Assembly: GCA_937917025.1 (NCBI GenBank)
Contig: CALFSF010000018.1
Span: forward strand, 1-11,380
Length of the DNA: 11,380 nt
Direction of reading: 5' to 3'
Source: an uncultured Paraburkholderia sp.
GTDB taxonomy: Bacteria > Pseudomonadota > Gammaproteobacteria > Burkholderiales > Burkholderiaceae
The position numbers and the translations under genes were made by a program. The stretch's first letter is position 1. Every line of letters starts with the position of its first letter. This document shows positions 1-5,727 of this stretch, one piece after another. The notes under the pieces are model-generated. The model was not told the DNA's origin, ran no database searches, and saw nothing but the letters and a program-made list of their open reading frames with translations.

Positions 1-514
1 TGAAGAGGCTCGACCCGAGCAGCCGGACCGGCACCTGCAGGCCGGCGCCGGGCACGGCACGCACGCGCTGGCCGGATGCGGGTTCGGCGAATTAGCGCTG
101 CAGTTCGACGACGTCGTCCGGGAACGAATCGGCGCTGCCTTGCAGGTCGCGCCGCAACGCACGGGCGGTCGTCTGGTCGGTGCCGGGCGCGCGGCCGAGG
201 CCGAGATCGATCCGCCCGGGATACAGCGATTCGAGCGTGCCGAACTGTTCGGCGATCACGAGCGGCGCGTGGTTCGGCAGCATCACGCCCCCGGAGCCGA
301 CGCGAATGCGCTGCGTGCCGCCCGCCACGTACCCGATCACCACCGAGGTCGCGGCGCTCGCGATCCCCGTCATGTTGTGATGCTCGGCGAGCCAGTAACG
401 GTGATAGCCCCACGTTTCAACGTGCTGCGCGAGATCCAGCGTGTTTTTGAACGCCTGCGACGCGCTCGCGCCGACATTGATGGGAGAAAGATCGAGAACG
501 GAAAAAGGAATCAT
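1..514 (-). pseudogene. Luciferase-like (LLM class) flavin-dependent oxidoreductase, N-terminal part, interrupted by an in-frame TAA
   Basis: The protein from the ATG at 514 begins MIPFSVLDLSPINVG and carries the conserved N-terminal blocks of the YhbW/bacterial-luciferase-like monooxygenases: AEHHN, RVGSGGVML-NHAPL, AEQF, and PGRIDLGLGRAPG. These proteins use reduced flavin and O2 to oxidise small organic substrates in the cytoplasm; the substrate here is unknown. At 94-92 the minus strand reads TAA directly after VVELQR, giving only 140 residues against roughly 330-345 for the family. The same frame continues to the window edge as FAEPASGQRVRAVPGAG followed by LQVPVRLLGSSLF, which is family-like. 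A tyrosine normally sits at about this position (ELQ-x-YF), so TAC or TAT to TAA is the simplest explanation. The start at 514 is preferred over an upstream ATG at 616 because homology begins at MIPF. No strong Shine-Dalgarno is seen. A single-base sequencing error is the main alternative to a real nonsense mutation. Confidence 0.85.
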
Positions 515-770
515 GGCAGGGGTGTCCGGCGCCTCACGCGAGGCGGACTGCGCCGGACGAAATATCCGGAACGCGCGTCGGCCGCCCGCTGAACAGGCAA
601 AGCGCGATTGTGCCAAAGCGCCCGCATTTTCGCTGACGGCCGAAACAAGCCCCTGTCTTCGAAAGGGTGTTGCGGCGCATGTTCACACCGAGGCATGCAC
701 GGCGGGAAAAAGACACATGCGTGTGACGTCGCACAGAAACAACATCCGCTACGCGCTAGCGTGAAGATGC

Positions 771-810
771 CGCTTCCTGCGCGGACACGCTGACGGTCTT
801 GCAGGAAGCG
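771..810. repeat. Perfect 10-bp inverted repeat with 20-bp spacer
   Basis: CGCTTCCTGC at 771-780 is exactly complementary to GCAGGAAGCG at 801-810, with 20 bp between. No T-tract follows on either side, so an intrinsic terminator is unlikely. The arm centres are 30 bp apart, close to three helical turns. This fits either a two-site operator or a stem in a transcript. Function is not known. Confidence 0.7.
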
Positions 811-1212
811 ACAACCGTGCTGGGCATTTGACGCTGACCGGCCCGGCATTGTCACGCGTAGGTCGGCTACGCAGAACAAACCCGGGCGATCCGGACCGGT
901 CAGGTCAATCGACGCGATCGTCGGTGCGGCGATTCGCGCGCGGTGCCTTTTTTGTGGATGCGCTTCCACATGCCGCCATGTTCATTCGCGCGTTTGAATC
1001 GCTGGATGAAGCGTCGAGCGATGCGCGGGGTTTTTTCCTGTCACGCATGCTGCAACGCTTTCGCCTGATGCGCGGATTCATCTGCCGAGTCGGTGTAAAC
1101 GCGCTCTCGCCTAAGCGGCGGATTGCGTCTAGATTGTCGTCACCCGAATCGATTCAAGTCGAGGGACCAGACGACCGCGAGCAGCGGTCGGCATCGCGGA
1201 CACATGCACACA

Positions 1213-1270
1213 CAGGCGCTCGCCTGATCTGTCGCACCGCATGCCGCGCCGCTGCCAGGCGTCTTTTTTT
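1213..1270 (+). terminator. Candidate Rho-independent terminator, possibly of an unannotated small RNA
   Basis: CGCCTG at 1221-1226 can pair with CAGGCG at 1256-1261, and T7 follows at 1264-1270, the layout of an intrinsic terminator on the plus strand. The loop would be 29 nt, long for a terminator. CGCCTG can alternatively pair with an identical CAGGCG at 1213-1218, so the two stems exclude each other. Upstream, CGACCGC (1172-1178) and GCGGTCG (1184-1190) form a perfect 7-bp hairpin with a 5-nt loop. No protein gene ends just upstream on this strand. If the terminator is real, the transcript is probably a small RNA of roughly 100-150 nt. I found no convincing promoter for it. Confidence 0.35.
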
Positions 1271-1426
1271 ATGTCCGCGTGAAGCGCAATGCCACGTCGC
1301 CATATTGCAGAGTGCCTGCACGGCGATGTCGCGAGCCTTTCGATTTGCGCGCACGCACGCTCCCACCGCTGAAGACTCGCCCTTTTGATGACGGGCGGTT
1401 ATCCTGTAGCGCATCATTCATACATC

Positions 1427-2008
1427 ATGAGAGCCGCTATCAGGATGGTGTTTCATTCCAGATTGCCCGTCGTTGCCACGCTCGCGGTGGGCGCGGCGCT
1501 TTCGCTTGCCGCGTGCAACGACCAACAGAGCGACCAGGCCGTGCAAAAACTCAAGGACTTCTTTAACGCCGTCAAACCGGATTCGCTGCTGCTGAAGGGC
1601 CTCACGCCCGGCATCACCACCGAAGACCAGATTCGAAGCCAGATGGGCAAGCCGGAAACGGAGCGCACCTTCACCGACGGCTCGAAGCGCCTCGAGTATC
1701 CGCGCGGCCCACAGGGGCTCAACACGTATATGGTCGACATCGGCCGCGACGGACGTCTTGCCGCGATCACCCAGGTGCTGAGCGCAGCGAACTTCGCGAA
1801 GGTTCACGCCGGCATGACCGAAGACGAAGTGCGGCGCCTGCTCGGCAAGCCCGGTGAAATCGCCCGCTATCCGCTCAAGCCTGAAACGGTGTGGAGCTGG
1901 AAGTGGCTGGAAGGCGGCGTGACGCCCGAAGCGTTCTTCAACGTGCATTTCGATGCACAGGGTAAGGTTTATACGACGTCGCGCTCGGACATTATTCGTG
2001 GACGGTAA
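1427..2008 (+). CDS. Putative outer-membrane lipoprotein with two BamE/SmpA-OmlA-like repeats
   Basis: The product has 193 aa. It begins MRAAIRMVFHSRLP (a basic n-region), then a hydrophobic stretch ending LSLAAC. LAAC is a good lipobox with the lipidated cysteine at residue 30, so it is predicted to be exported and lipid-anchored. The mature part has two related blocks: PGITTEDQIRSQMGKPE (about residues 60-76) and AGMTEDEVRRLLGKPG (about 128-143). Each is followed by a strand-rich segment ending in DGRLAAITQ or AQGKVYTTS. The G-x-T-x-(D/E)-(E/Q)-(V/I)-R-x-x-x-G-K-P pattern is that of the SmpA/OmlA (BamE) fold. BamE itself normally has one copy and is shorter, so equating this with BamE is not safe. 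ATG 1427 is chosen because it directly precedes the signal peptide; TTG 1385, ATG 1388 and ATG 1445 are in-frame alternatives and none has a strong Shine-Dalgarno. Its TAA stop is the start of the repeat array. Confidence 0.75.
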   Translation: MRAAIRMVFHSRLPVVATLAVGAALSLAACNDQQSDQAVQKLKDFFNAVKPDSLLLKGLTPGITTEDQIRSQMGKPETERTFTDGSKRLEYPRGPQGLNTYMVDIGRDGRLAAITQVLSAANFAKVHAGMTEDEVRRLLGKPGEIARYPLKPETVWSWKWLEGGVTPEAFFNVHFDAQGKVYTTSRSDIIRGR

Positions 2009-2188
2009 AGCGCGAACTCTGGTCGACCGCAACGAGTTGCATGGGACCAGAGTAAGTGCTGTGCATGGGACCAGAGTAACGCGCTAAAGCGCGAACTCTG
2101 GTCGACAGCTAAAGCGCCAACTCTGGTCGACCGCAACAAGTTGCATGGGACCAGAGTAACGCGCTAAAGCGCGAACTCTGGTCGACAG
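2006..2188. repeat. Mosaic array of alternating complementary repeat units (A-B-B-A-A-B-A)
   Basis: Unit A is 22 nt, starting TAAAGCGCGAACT and ending CTGGTCGAC. It occurs at 2006-2027, 2085-2106, 2110-2131 (one G-to-C change) and 2165-2186. Unit B (TGCATGGGACCAGAGTAA) lies at 2038-2055, 2062-2079 and 2142-2159. The core of A, ACTCTGGTC, is the exact reverse complement of the core of B, GACCAGAGT. Adjacent units therefore fold into stems: 2016-2053 and 2120-2157 (A then B), and 2069-2103 and 2149-2183 (B then A, with an added CGCGCT/AGCGCG inner stem). Positions 2062-2108 and 2142-2188 are a perfect 47-bp direct repeat at 80-bp offset. Positions 2015-2055 and 2119-2159 match over 41 bp with one difference. 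The array begins on the lipoprotein stop codon and ends against the patatin Shine-Dalgarno. I do not recognise it as a named repeat family. Confidence 0.95.
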
Positions 2189-2191
2189 GAG
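2187..2191 (+). promoter_or_regulatory. Patatin gene ribosome-binding site abutting the repeat array
   Basis: AGGAG ends 7 nt before the ATG at 2199. It begins at the last two bases of the perfect 47-bp repeat and 3 nt after the stem 2149-2183. Folding of the last repeat pair could therefore affect ribosome access; this is inference. Confidence 0.75.
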
Positions 2192-2198
2192 AACAACA

Positions 2199-3209
2199 AT
2201 GATTCGTCGGCGCCCGCCTCGTCGCATCGGGCTCGTACTCGGCGGCGGCGCTGCCCGCGGCTGGGCTCATATCGGCGCAATCCGCGCGTTGCAGGACGCG
2301 GGTATCCGGCCGGACGTCGTGTGCGGCACGTCGATCGGCGCGCTCATCGGCGCGGTCTACGCGAACGGCGATCTCGACTGGCTCGAGGAGTGGGTCTCGC
2401 GGCTGACGTGGCAAACCGTCGTGCGGCTGCTCGACCTGCGTTTTTCCGGCGGATTGCTGGGCGGACGCAAGGTCATCCAGCTCTTCGCGCAACGGTTCAA
2501 CGGCTGCGAAATCCGCGACCTCAAAATGCCGTTCGCCGCTGTCGCGACCGAACTCGATTCGGGCCGCGAGATCTGGATGCAGGAGGGAAGCGTGGTGGAC
2601 GCCGTGCGCGCGTCGATCGCGATTCCGGGCATCTTCACGCCGGTGCTGCACGACGGCGCGTGGCTTGTCGACGGCGGCCTGACGAATCCGGTACCGGTGT
2701 CGGTCGCGCGCGGGATGCGGGCCGATTACGTGATCGCGATCGACCTGAATAGCGATATTCTCAACGGACGCGATCTGGGCGGTTTGGTGGCCGATACACC
2801 GGTGCCCTTGCCGCTGCCCGTGCCCGGCGACACCGGGGCGCTCGTCGAAGCAGATGCGGATGCGGATGCGCCGCCGCCGGTCGCGTTGCGCAAGAACGGC
2901 AAGCCGTGGCCGCGCTGGCTCGCGCCCGAAAACGACCGGACGTCCGGCACGGGCGACGTGCGCGTGCCGCCGCCGCCCAGTGCACGCGTGCCTTCGATGC
3001 TGAGTTCGATCGCACAGAGCATCGACATCATGCAGGTGCGCATCACGCGCAGCCGGCTTGCCGGGGAACCCGCGGATATCCTTATCCAGCCGCGTCTGGG
3101 CGGCATGGGCACTTTCGATTTTCATCGCGCGGCGCCCGCGATCGAAGAAGGCCGCGCGGCCGTCGAAACCATGATGCCGGCCATCAAGTCGCGGCTCGGC
3201 ATGGACTGA
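2199..3209 (+). CDS. Patatin-like phospholipase (RssA-type)
   Basis: The product is a 336-aa predicted serine lipid hydrolase. All patatin hallmarks are visible: the oxyanion-hole loop GGGAARG at residues 15-21, the nucleophile elbow GTSIG at 43-47 (Ser45), and the catalytic Asp in DGG at 158-160. The family hydrolyses acyl chains of phospholipids with a Ser-Asp dyad; the substrate here cannot be read from sequence. No signal peptide is evident, so it is probably cytoplasmic or membrane-peripheral. Residues about 200-262 form a Pro/Ala/Asp-rich low-complexity insert (PVPLPLPVP, ADADADAPPP, VPPPPSA) between the catalytic core and a C-terminal helical segment. It is encoded partly by a GATGCG triplicate at 2853-2870. 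The start is fixed by AGGAG 7 nt upstream. Downstream, 27 bp separate it from the convergent methyltransferase gene, with no clear terminator. Confidence 0.92.
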   Translation: MIRRRPPRRIGLVLGGGAARGWAHIGAIRALQDAGIRPDVVCGTSIGALIGAVYANGDLDWLEEWVSRLTWQTVVRLLDLRFSGGLLGGRKVIQLFAQRFNGCEIRDLKMPFAAVATELDSGREIWMQEGSVVDAVRASIAIPGIFTPVLHDGAWLVDGGLTNPVPVSVARGMRADYVIAIDLNSDILNGRDLGGLVADTPVPLPLPVPGDTGALVEADADADAPPPVALRKNGKPWPRWLAPENDRTSGTGDVRVPPPPSARVPSMLSSIAQSIDIMQVRITRSRLAGEPADILIQPRLGGMGTFDFHRAAPAIEEGRAAVETMMPAIKSRLGMD

Positions 3210-3236
3210 GCGAACACCGCGCCCGCTACGCACGCG

Positions 3237-3848
3237 TCAGATTTCGCCTTCGCGCTTCGATGCGATCACGCGGCAGATGCGCTTGCCCGAGCTTGCGCTC
3301 GTCACGTCCTCGAACAGCAGGATCGCGCAGTTGCCCAGCGCGTCGATTACCCGTGCGGGTTCGAACGCGCTATAGAGCCTGCCGTCCTGCTGTCGCTGGT
3401 CTTCGCCTTCGGTCACGCGCCACGAGAGATACAGCACGCCGTTCGGCTTCAGGATACGCAGCAGGTTATCGACGGCGAGCGTGACCGAGGTGGCCGGCAA
3501 ATGCATGATCACCGTTTCGCACACGACGTTGTCGAACGTCTCGTCAATCTCCGGCAGCGTGGGCAATGAAGCCGCGCGAAACGTCAGGTCCGGATTGAGC
3601 CGGCGCGCTTCGGCAAGCAAACCCGGCGACGCGTCGAAGCCGGTTACCCGGTAACCGTTCGCCGCCATCCACGCGACGTCGCGCCCGTTGCCGCAACCGA
3701 TATCGGCGGTGAGCCCGCCCGGCAGCAGATGCGTGGCAAGGAGCGCATACATGTCCGCGGGCGGCGGCTGGTCGAGCCAGTCCTGGCTGTAGCGGGCGGC
3801 GCCTTGCGAATAGGCGTCGAGTGTCGTGGAATCGAACCGGTCTGTCAT
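3237..3848 (-). CDS. Class I SAM-dependent methyltransferase
   Basis: The product is 203 aa with a Rossmann-type methyltransferase domain. Motif I is DIGCGNG at residues 49-55. Strand 2 ends in the acidic GFDAS (Asp72, expected to bind the ribose of S-adenosylmethionine), and FDNVVCETVIMHLP (about 105-118) is the post-motif region. LLRILKPNGVLYLSWR matches the strand-5 region of small-molecule methyltransferases. The substrate is not deducible. The ATG at 3848 (MTDRFDSTTL) is preferred over an upstream in-frame ATG at 3971. The extra 41 residues are Arg/Ala-rich and non-conserved in appearance, and a weak AGCGAG lies about 6 nt before 3848. It is transcribed toward the patatin gene and away from hisQ, and has no evident link to the arginine module. 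Confidence 0.85.
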   Translation of the reverse strand: MTDRFDSTTLDAYSQGAARYSQDWLDQPPPADMYALLATHLLPGGLTADIGCGNGRDVAWMAANGYRVTGFDASPGLLAEARRLNPDLTFRAASLPTLPEIDETFDNVVCETVIMHLPATSVTLAVDNLLRILKPNGVLYLSWRVTEGEDQRQQDGRLYSAFEPARVIDALGNCAILLFEDVTSASSGKRICRVIASKREGEI

Positions 3849-4216
3849 GCGGGCTCGCTTAACGTGAGGTAAGGGCGGAGTGCGGGCCTGCGGAATGGCG
3901 TCGCTGCGAGCATCAAGTCTAGCGAAAAGCCCCGCCTCGTACGCATTCCGTCTATCGAAAAAGCGACTCAAAACTTGCCAAAAACACGTGTGGCAAGCGC
4001 TGCATGCAATCCCCTTACAGCACGATCCGGGCCGCCAGAACGGGCGCCGAACGCTTTAGCCGCGTGCGAACGTCATTTGATGCGATGCAGCAATAACAGC
4101 GCGGGTCTTTGAGAAAATTTTTTTCGCCTGCGAGTATCCGCGCCATACACGAAGGCCGCGTTGCCGCCGCACGCGTTCGGGCCGGCCCTCAAGACAATAC
4201 TTCGATGGAGACACCC
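3849..4216. other. Divergent intergenic region between methyltransferase and transporter genes
   Basis: These 368 bp must hold the promoters of both the minus-strand methyltransferase gene and the plus-strand hisQ operon. They contain the inverted repeat 3974-3997 and an AT-rich tract at 4108-4124 (GAGAAAATTTTTTT). A possible weak plus-strand promoter is TTGAGA (4109-4114) with GAGTAT (4132-4137) at 17-bp spacing, but the -10 matches only 3 of 6. No gene for a periplasmic binding protein is present, and I see no remnant of one. No match to the Pseudomonas ArgR consensus TGTCGC-N8-AA was found on either strand by eye. Confidence 0.5.
3974..3997. promoter_or_regulatory. Perfect 7-bp inverted repeat, operator-like
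   Basis: CTTGCCA (3974-3980) and TGGCAAG (3991-3997) are exact reverse complements with a 10-bp spacer that contains CACGTG. An 8-bp palindrome ACACGTGT (3984-3991) lies inside. The placement in a divergent promoter region suggests a dimeric regulator site, but no regulator can be named. It could also form a hairpin in a long leader of the minus-strand gene. Confidence 0.45.
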
Positions 4217-4906
4217 GTGGTCCTATACGGCTTTGGTCCGTTGCTGCTTGCCGGCACCATGCAGACGATCGAGCTTTCGGTGCTGTCGCTCGCGGCATCC
4301 GTGCTGCTCGGCCTCGCGGGCGCGGCGGCGAAACTCTCGTTCAACCGGCCGTTACGTATGGTCGCAACCGGCTACACGACGCTGATCCGTTCGGTGCCCG
4401 ACCTCGTGCTGATGCTGCTGCTTTTCTACAGCATCCAGATCGCGGTCAACAATTTCACCGATGCGCTCAACCTGCCGCAGTTCGACATCGATCCGTTCGT
4501 CGCGGGCGTGCTCACGCTGGGCTTCATTTACGGCGCGTACTTCACCGAGACGTTTCGCGGCGCGTTTCTCGCGGTGCCGCGCGGCCAGCTCGAGGCGGGT
4601 AGCGCGTACGGCATGAGCGGCGTGCGCGTGTTCACCCGCATCCTGTTTCCGCAGATGATGCGCTTCGCGCTGCCGGGCATCGGCAACAACTGGCAGGTGC
4701 TCGTGAAGGCGACCGCGCTGGTCTCGATCATCGGCCTCGCCGACGTCGTGAAAGCCGCCCAGGACGCGGGCAAAAGCACGTTCAACATGTTCTTCTTCAT
4801 CGCCGTCGCGGCGCTGATCTATCTCGCGATCACGACGGTGTCGAACTTCGCGCTCGTGTGGCTGACGCGCCGCTACTCGACCGGCGTACGCCACGCGGAC
4901 CTTTGA
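4217..4906 (+). CDS. hisQ: Basic amino acid ABC transporter permease HisQ/AotQ
   Basis: This is one of two inner-membrane permeases of a His/Lys/Arg/Ornithine-type (HAAT family) importer. The 229-aa product shows about five hydrophobic segments: near residues 6-38, 60-80, 92-120, 160-178 and 190-217. The ATPase-docking EAA loop sits at 124-146 (QLEAGSAYGMSGVRVFTRILFPQ-like; E126, A127, G128, G132). Opening LYGFGPLLLAGTMQTIELSVLSL is the usual N-terminal signature of HisQ-like permeases. GTG 4217 is preferred because GGAGA (4207-4211) lies 5 nt upstream and the product then begins M-V-L-Y-G-F-G like homologues. ATG 4205, four codons earlier, is the alternative and lacks a clear Shine-Dalgarno. 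HisM follows after 7 bp. The arginine succinyltransferase context favours arginine/ornithine as substrate; that is inference. Confidence 0.92.
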   Translation: MVLYGFGPLLLAGTMQTIELSVLSLAASVLLGLAGAAAKLSFNRPLRMVATGYTTLIRSVPDLVLMLLLFYSIQIAVNNFTDALNLPQFDIDPFVAGVLTLGFIYGAYFTETFRGAFLAVPRGQLEAGSAYGMSGVRVFTRILFPQMMRFALPGIGNNWQVLVKATALVSIIGLADVVKAAQDAGKSTFNMFFFIAVAALIYLAITTVSNFALVWLTRRYSTGVRHADL

Positions 4907-4913
4907 GGCCATC

Positions 4914-5627
4914 ATGACTGAAATTCTCACCGAATACTGGCGCGCGTTTTTGTTCTGGGACGGCCACCGCATGTCGGGGCTCGCGGTCACGCTGTGGCTG
5001 CTGGTCGTCTCGATCGGCTTTGGCTTCGTGATGTCGATTCCGCTTGCTGTCGCGCGCGTGTCGAAAAAGCGCTGGCTGTCGATGCCGGTGCGCTTCTATA
5101 CGTACCTCTTTCGCGGCACGCCGCTTTACGTGCAACTGCTGCTGATCTACACCGGCGTTTACAGCCTCGAATTCGTGCGCGCGCACTCACTGCTCGACGC
5201 GTTCTTTCGCAGCGGCTTTTACTGCGCGATCCTCGCGTTCGCGCTCAATACCTGCGCCTACACGACCGAGATTTTCGCGGGTGCGATCCGCTCGACCCCG
5301 CACGGCGAGGTGGAAGCGGCCCGCGCGTATGGCATGAGCGGCTTCACGATGTATCGCCGCATTGTGATACCGTCCGCGCTGCGCCGCGCGCTGCCGTTGT
5401 ACAGTAACGAAGTGATCCTGATGCTGCATGCCACGACCGTCGCCTTCACCGCGACGGTGCCGGACATTCTCAAGGTCGCGCGGGACGTGAATTCGGCCAC
5501 CTACCGCTCGTTCGAGGCGTTCGGCATCGCGGCGCTGATCTACTGCGCGGTATCGTTCGCGCTGGTCGCGGGGTTCCGGCGTGCCGAGCGCCGCTGGCTT
5601 GCGTATCTGGCCGTGCGCACGCACTAG
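4914..5627 (+). CDS. hisM: Basic amino acid ABC transporter permease HisM/AotM
   Basis: This 237-aa permease is expected to heterodimerise with HisQ. It has TM segments near residues 23-47, 65-83, 100-123, 163-183 and 202-221. The EAA loop is at 132-152 (EVEAARAYGMSGFTMYRRIVIP; E134, A135, G140). FRGTPLYVQLLLIYTG (67-82) is a hallmark of polar amino acid permeases. GAGG overlapping the hisQ stop codon lies 5 nt before the ATG, so translation is probably coupled to hisQ. A strong hairpin (5628-5658) begins directly after the TAG stop. Confidence 0.94.
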   Translation: MTEILTEYWRAFLFWDGHRMSGLAVTLWLLVVSIGFGFVMSIPLAVARVSKKRWLSMPVRFYTYLFRGTPLYVQLLLIYTGVYSLEFVRAHSLLDAFFRSGFYCAILAFALNTCAYTTEIFAGAIRSTPHGEVEAARAYGMSGFTMYRRIVIPSALRRALPLYSNEVILMLHATTVAFTATVPDILKVARDVNSATYRSFEAFGIAALIYCAVSFALVAGFRRAERRWLAYLAVRTH

Positions 5628-5658
5628 GCGCCATCTGCCGGATCCGGTCCGGCGGCGC
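5628..5658 (+). other. Intercistronic hairpin between hisM and hisP
   Basis: Outer arms GCGCC (5628-5632) and GGCGC (5654-5658) enclose inner arms GCCGGA (5637-5642) and TCCGGC (5648-5653). Together these give an 11-bp G/C stem with a 4-nt bulge and a 5-nt loop. No T-tract follows, so it is more likely an mRNA-stability or partial-attenuation element than a full terminator. Confidence 0.5.
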
Positions 5659-5727
5659 GCATGATGCCGCTGGTCACTGTGTTGCACCCTCTCGCAGAAC
5701 AGCCTGCGTATTTACCGGGAGAGCATC

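Larger units (their letters stand above)
515..1426. other. Long intergenic region without a convincing gene
   Basis: About 0.9 kb lies between the divergent oxidoreductase and lipoprotein genes. Open frames exist on both strands (for example 828-1388 plus and 511-969 minus). Their translations are Arg/Ala/Ser-rich, match no family I recognise, and look like chance frames in GC-rich DNA. Codon bias is unlike the real genes nearby and T-runs are frequent. What it does hold is a perfect 10-bp inverted repeat (771-810) and a small hairpin at 953-970 (arms TGTGGA/TCCACA). There is also a 10-bp palindrome GAATCGATTC at 1146-1155 and a hairpin-plus-T-tract cluster at 1172-1270. The promoters of both flanking genes must lie here, but I could not pick convincing -35/-10 pairs. 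Confidence 0.6.

Noticed and set aside
92..94. Programmed readthrough or recoding of the stop in the monooxygenase gene
   Set aside because: TAA is not a selenocysteine or pyrrolysine codon, and the family has an ordinary tyrosine there. A point mutation or sequencing error is simpler.
1163..1171. GGGACCAGA, shared with unit B of the repeat array
   Set aside because: Only nine bases match, the flanks differ, and the complementary A core is absent nearby; treated as chance.
828..1388. Plus-strand open frame of 186 codons in the intergenic region
   Set aside because: There is no family resemblance and no Shine-Dalgarno. It has Arg/Ser/Ala-rich composition and long T-runs inside the frame, and it contains the hairpin-T7 cluster.
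2006..2188. CRISPR array
   Set aside because: Units alternate orientation, differ in spacing (3 to about 30 bp) and are themselves duplicated together with the sequence between them. There are no unique equal-length spacers and no cas genes.
2006..2188. Insertion-sequence remnant or attachment site
   Set aside because: No transposase or integrase fragment and no target-site duplication is visible. The repeats are multiple short complementary units and not a pair of terminal inverted repeats.
3849..3971. 41-residue N-terminal extension of the methyltransferase
   Set aside because: The extension is in frame but Arg/Ala-rich and not methyltransferase-like. The start at 3848 gives the expected domain size.
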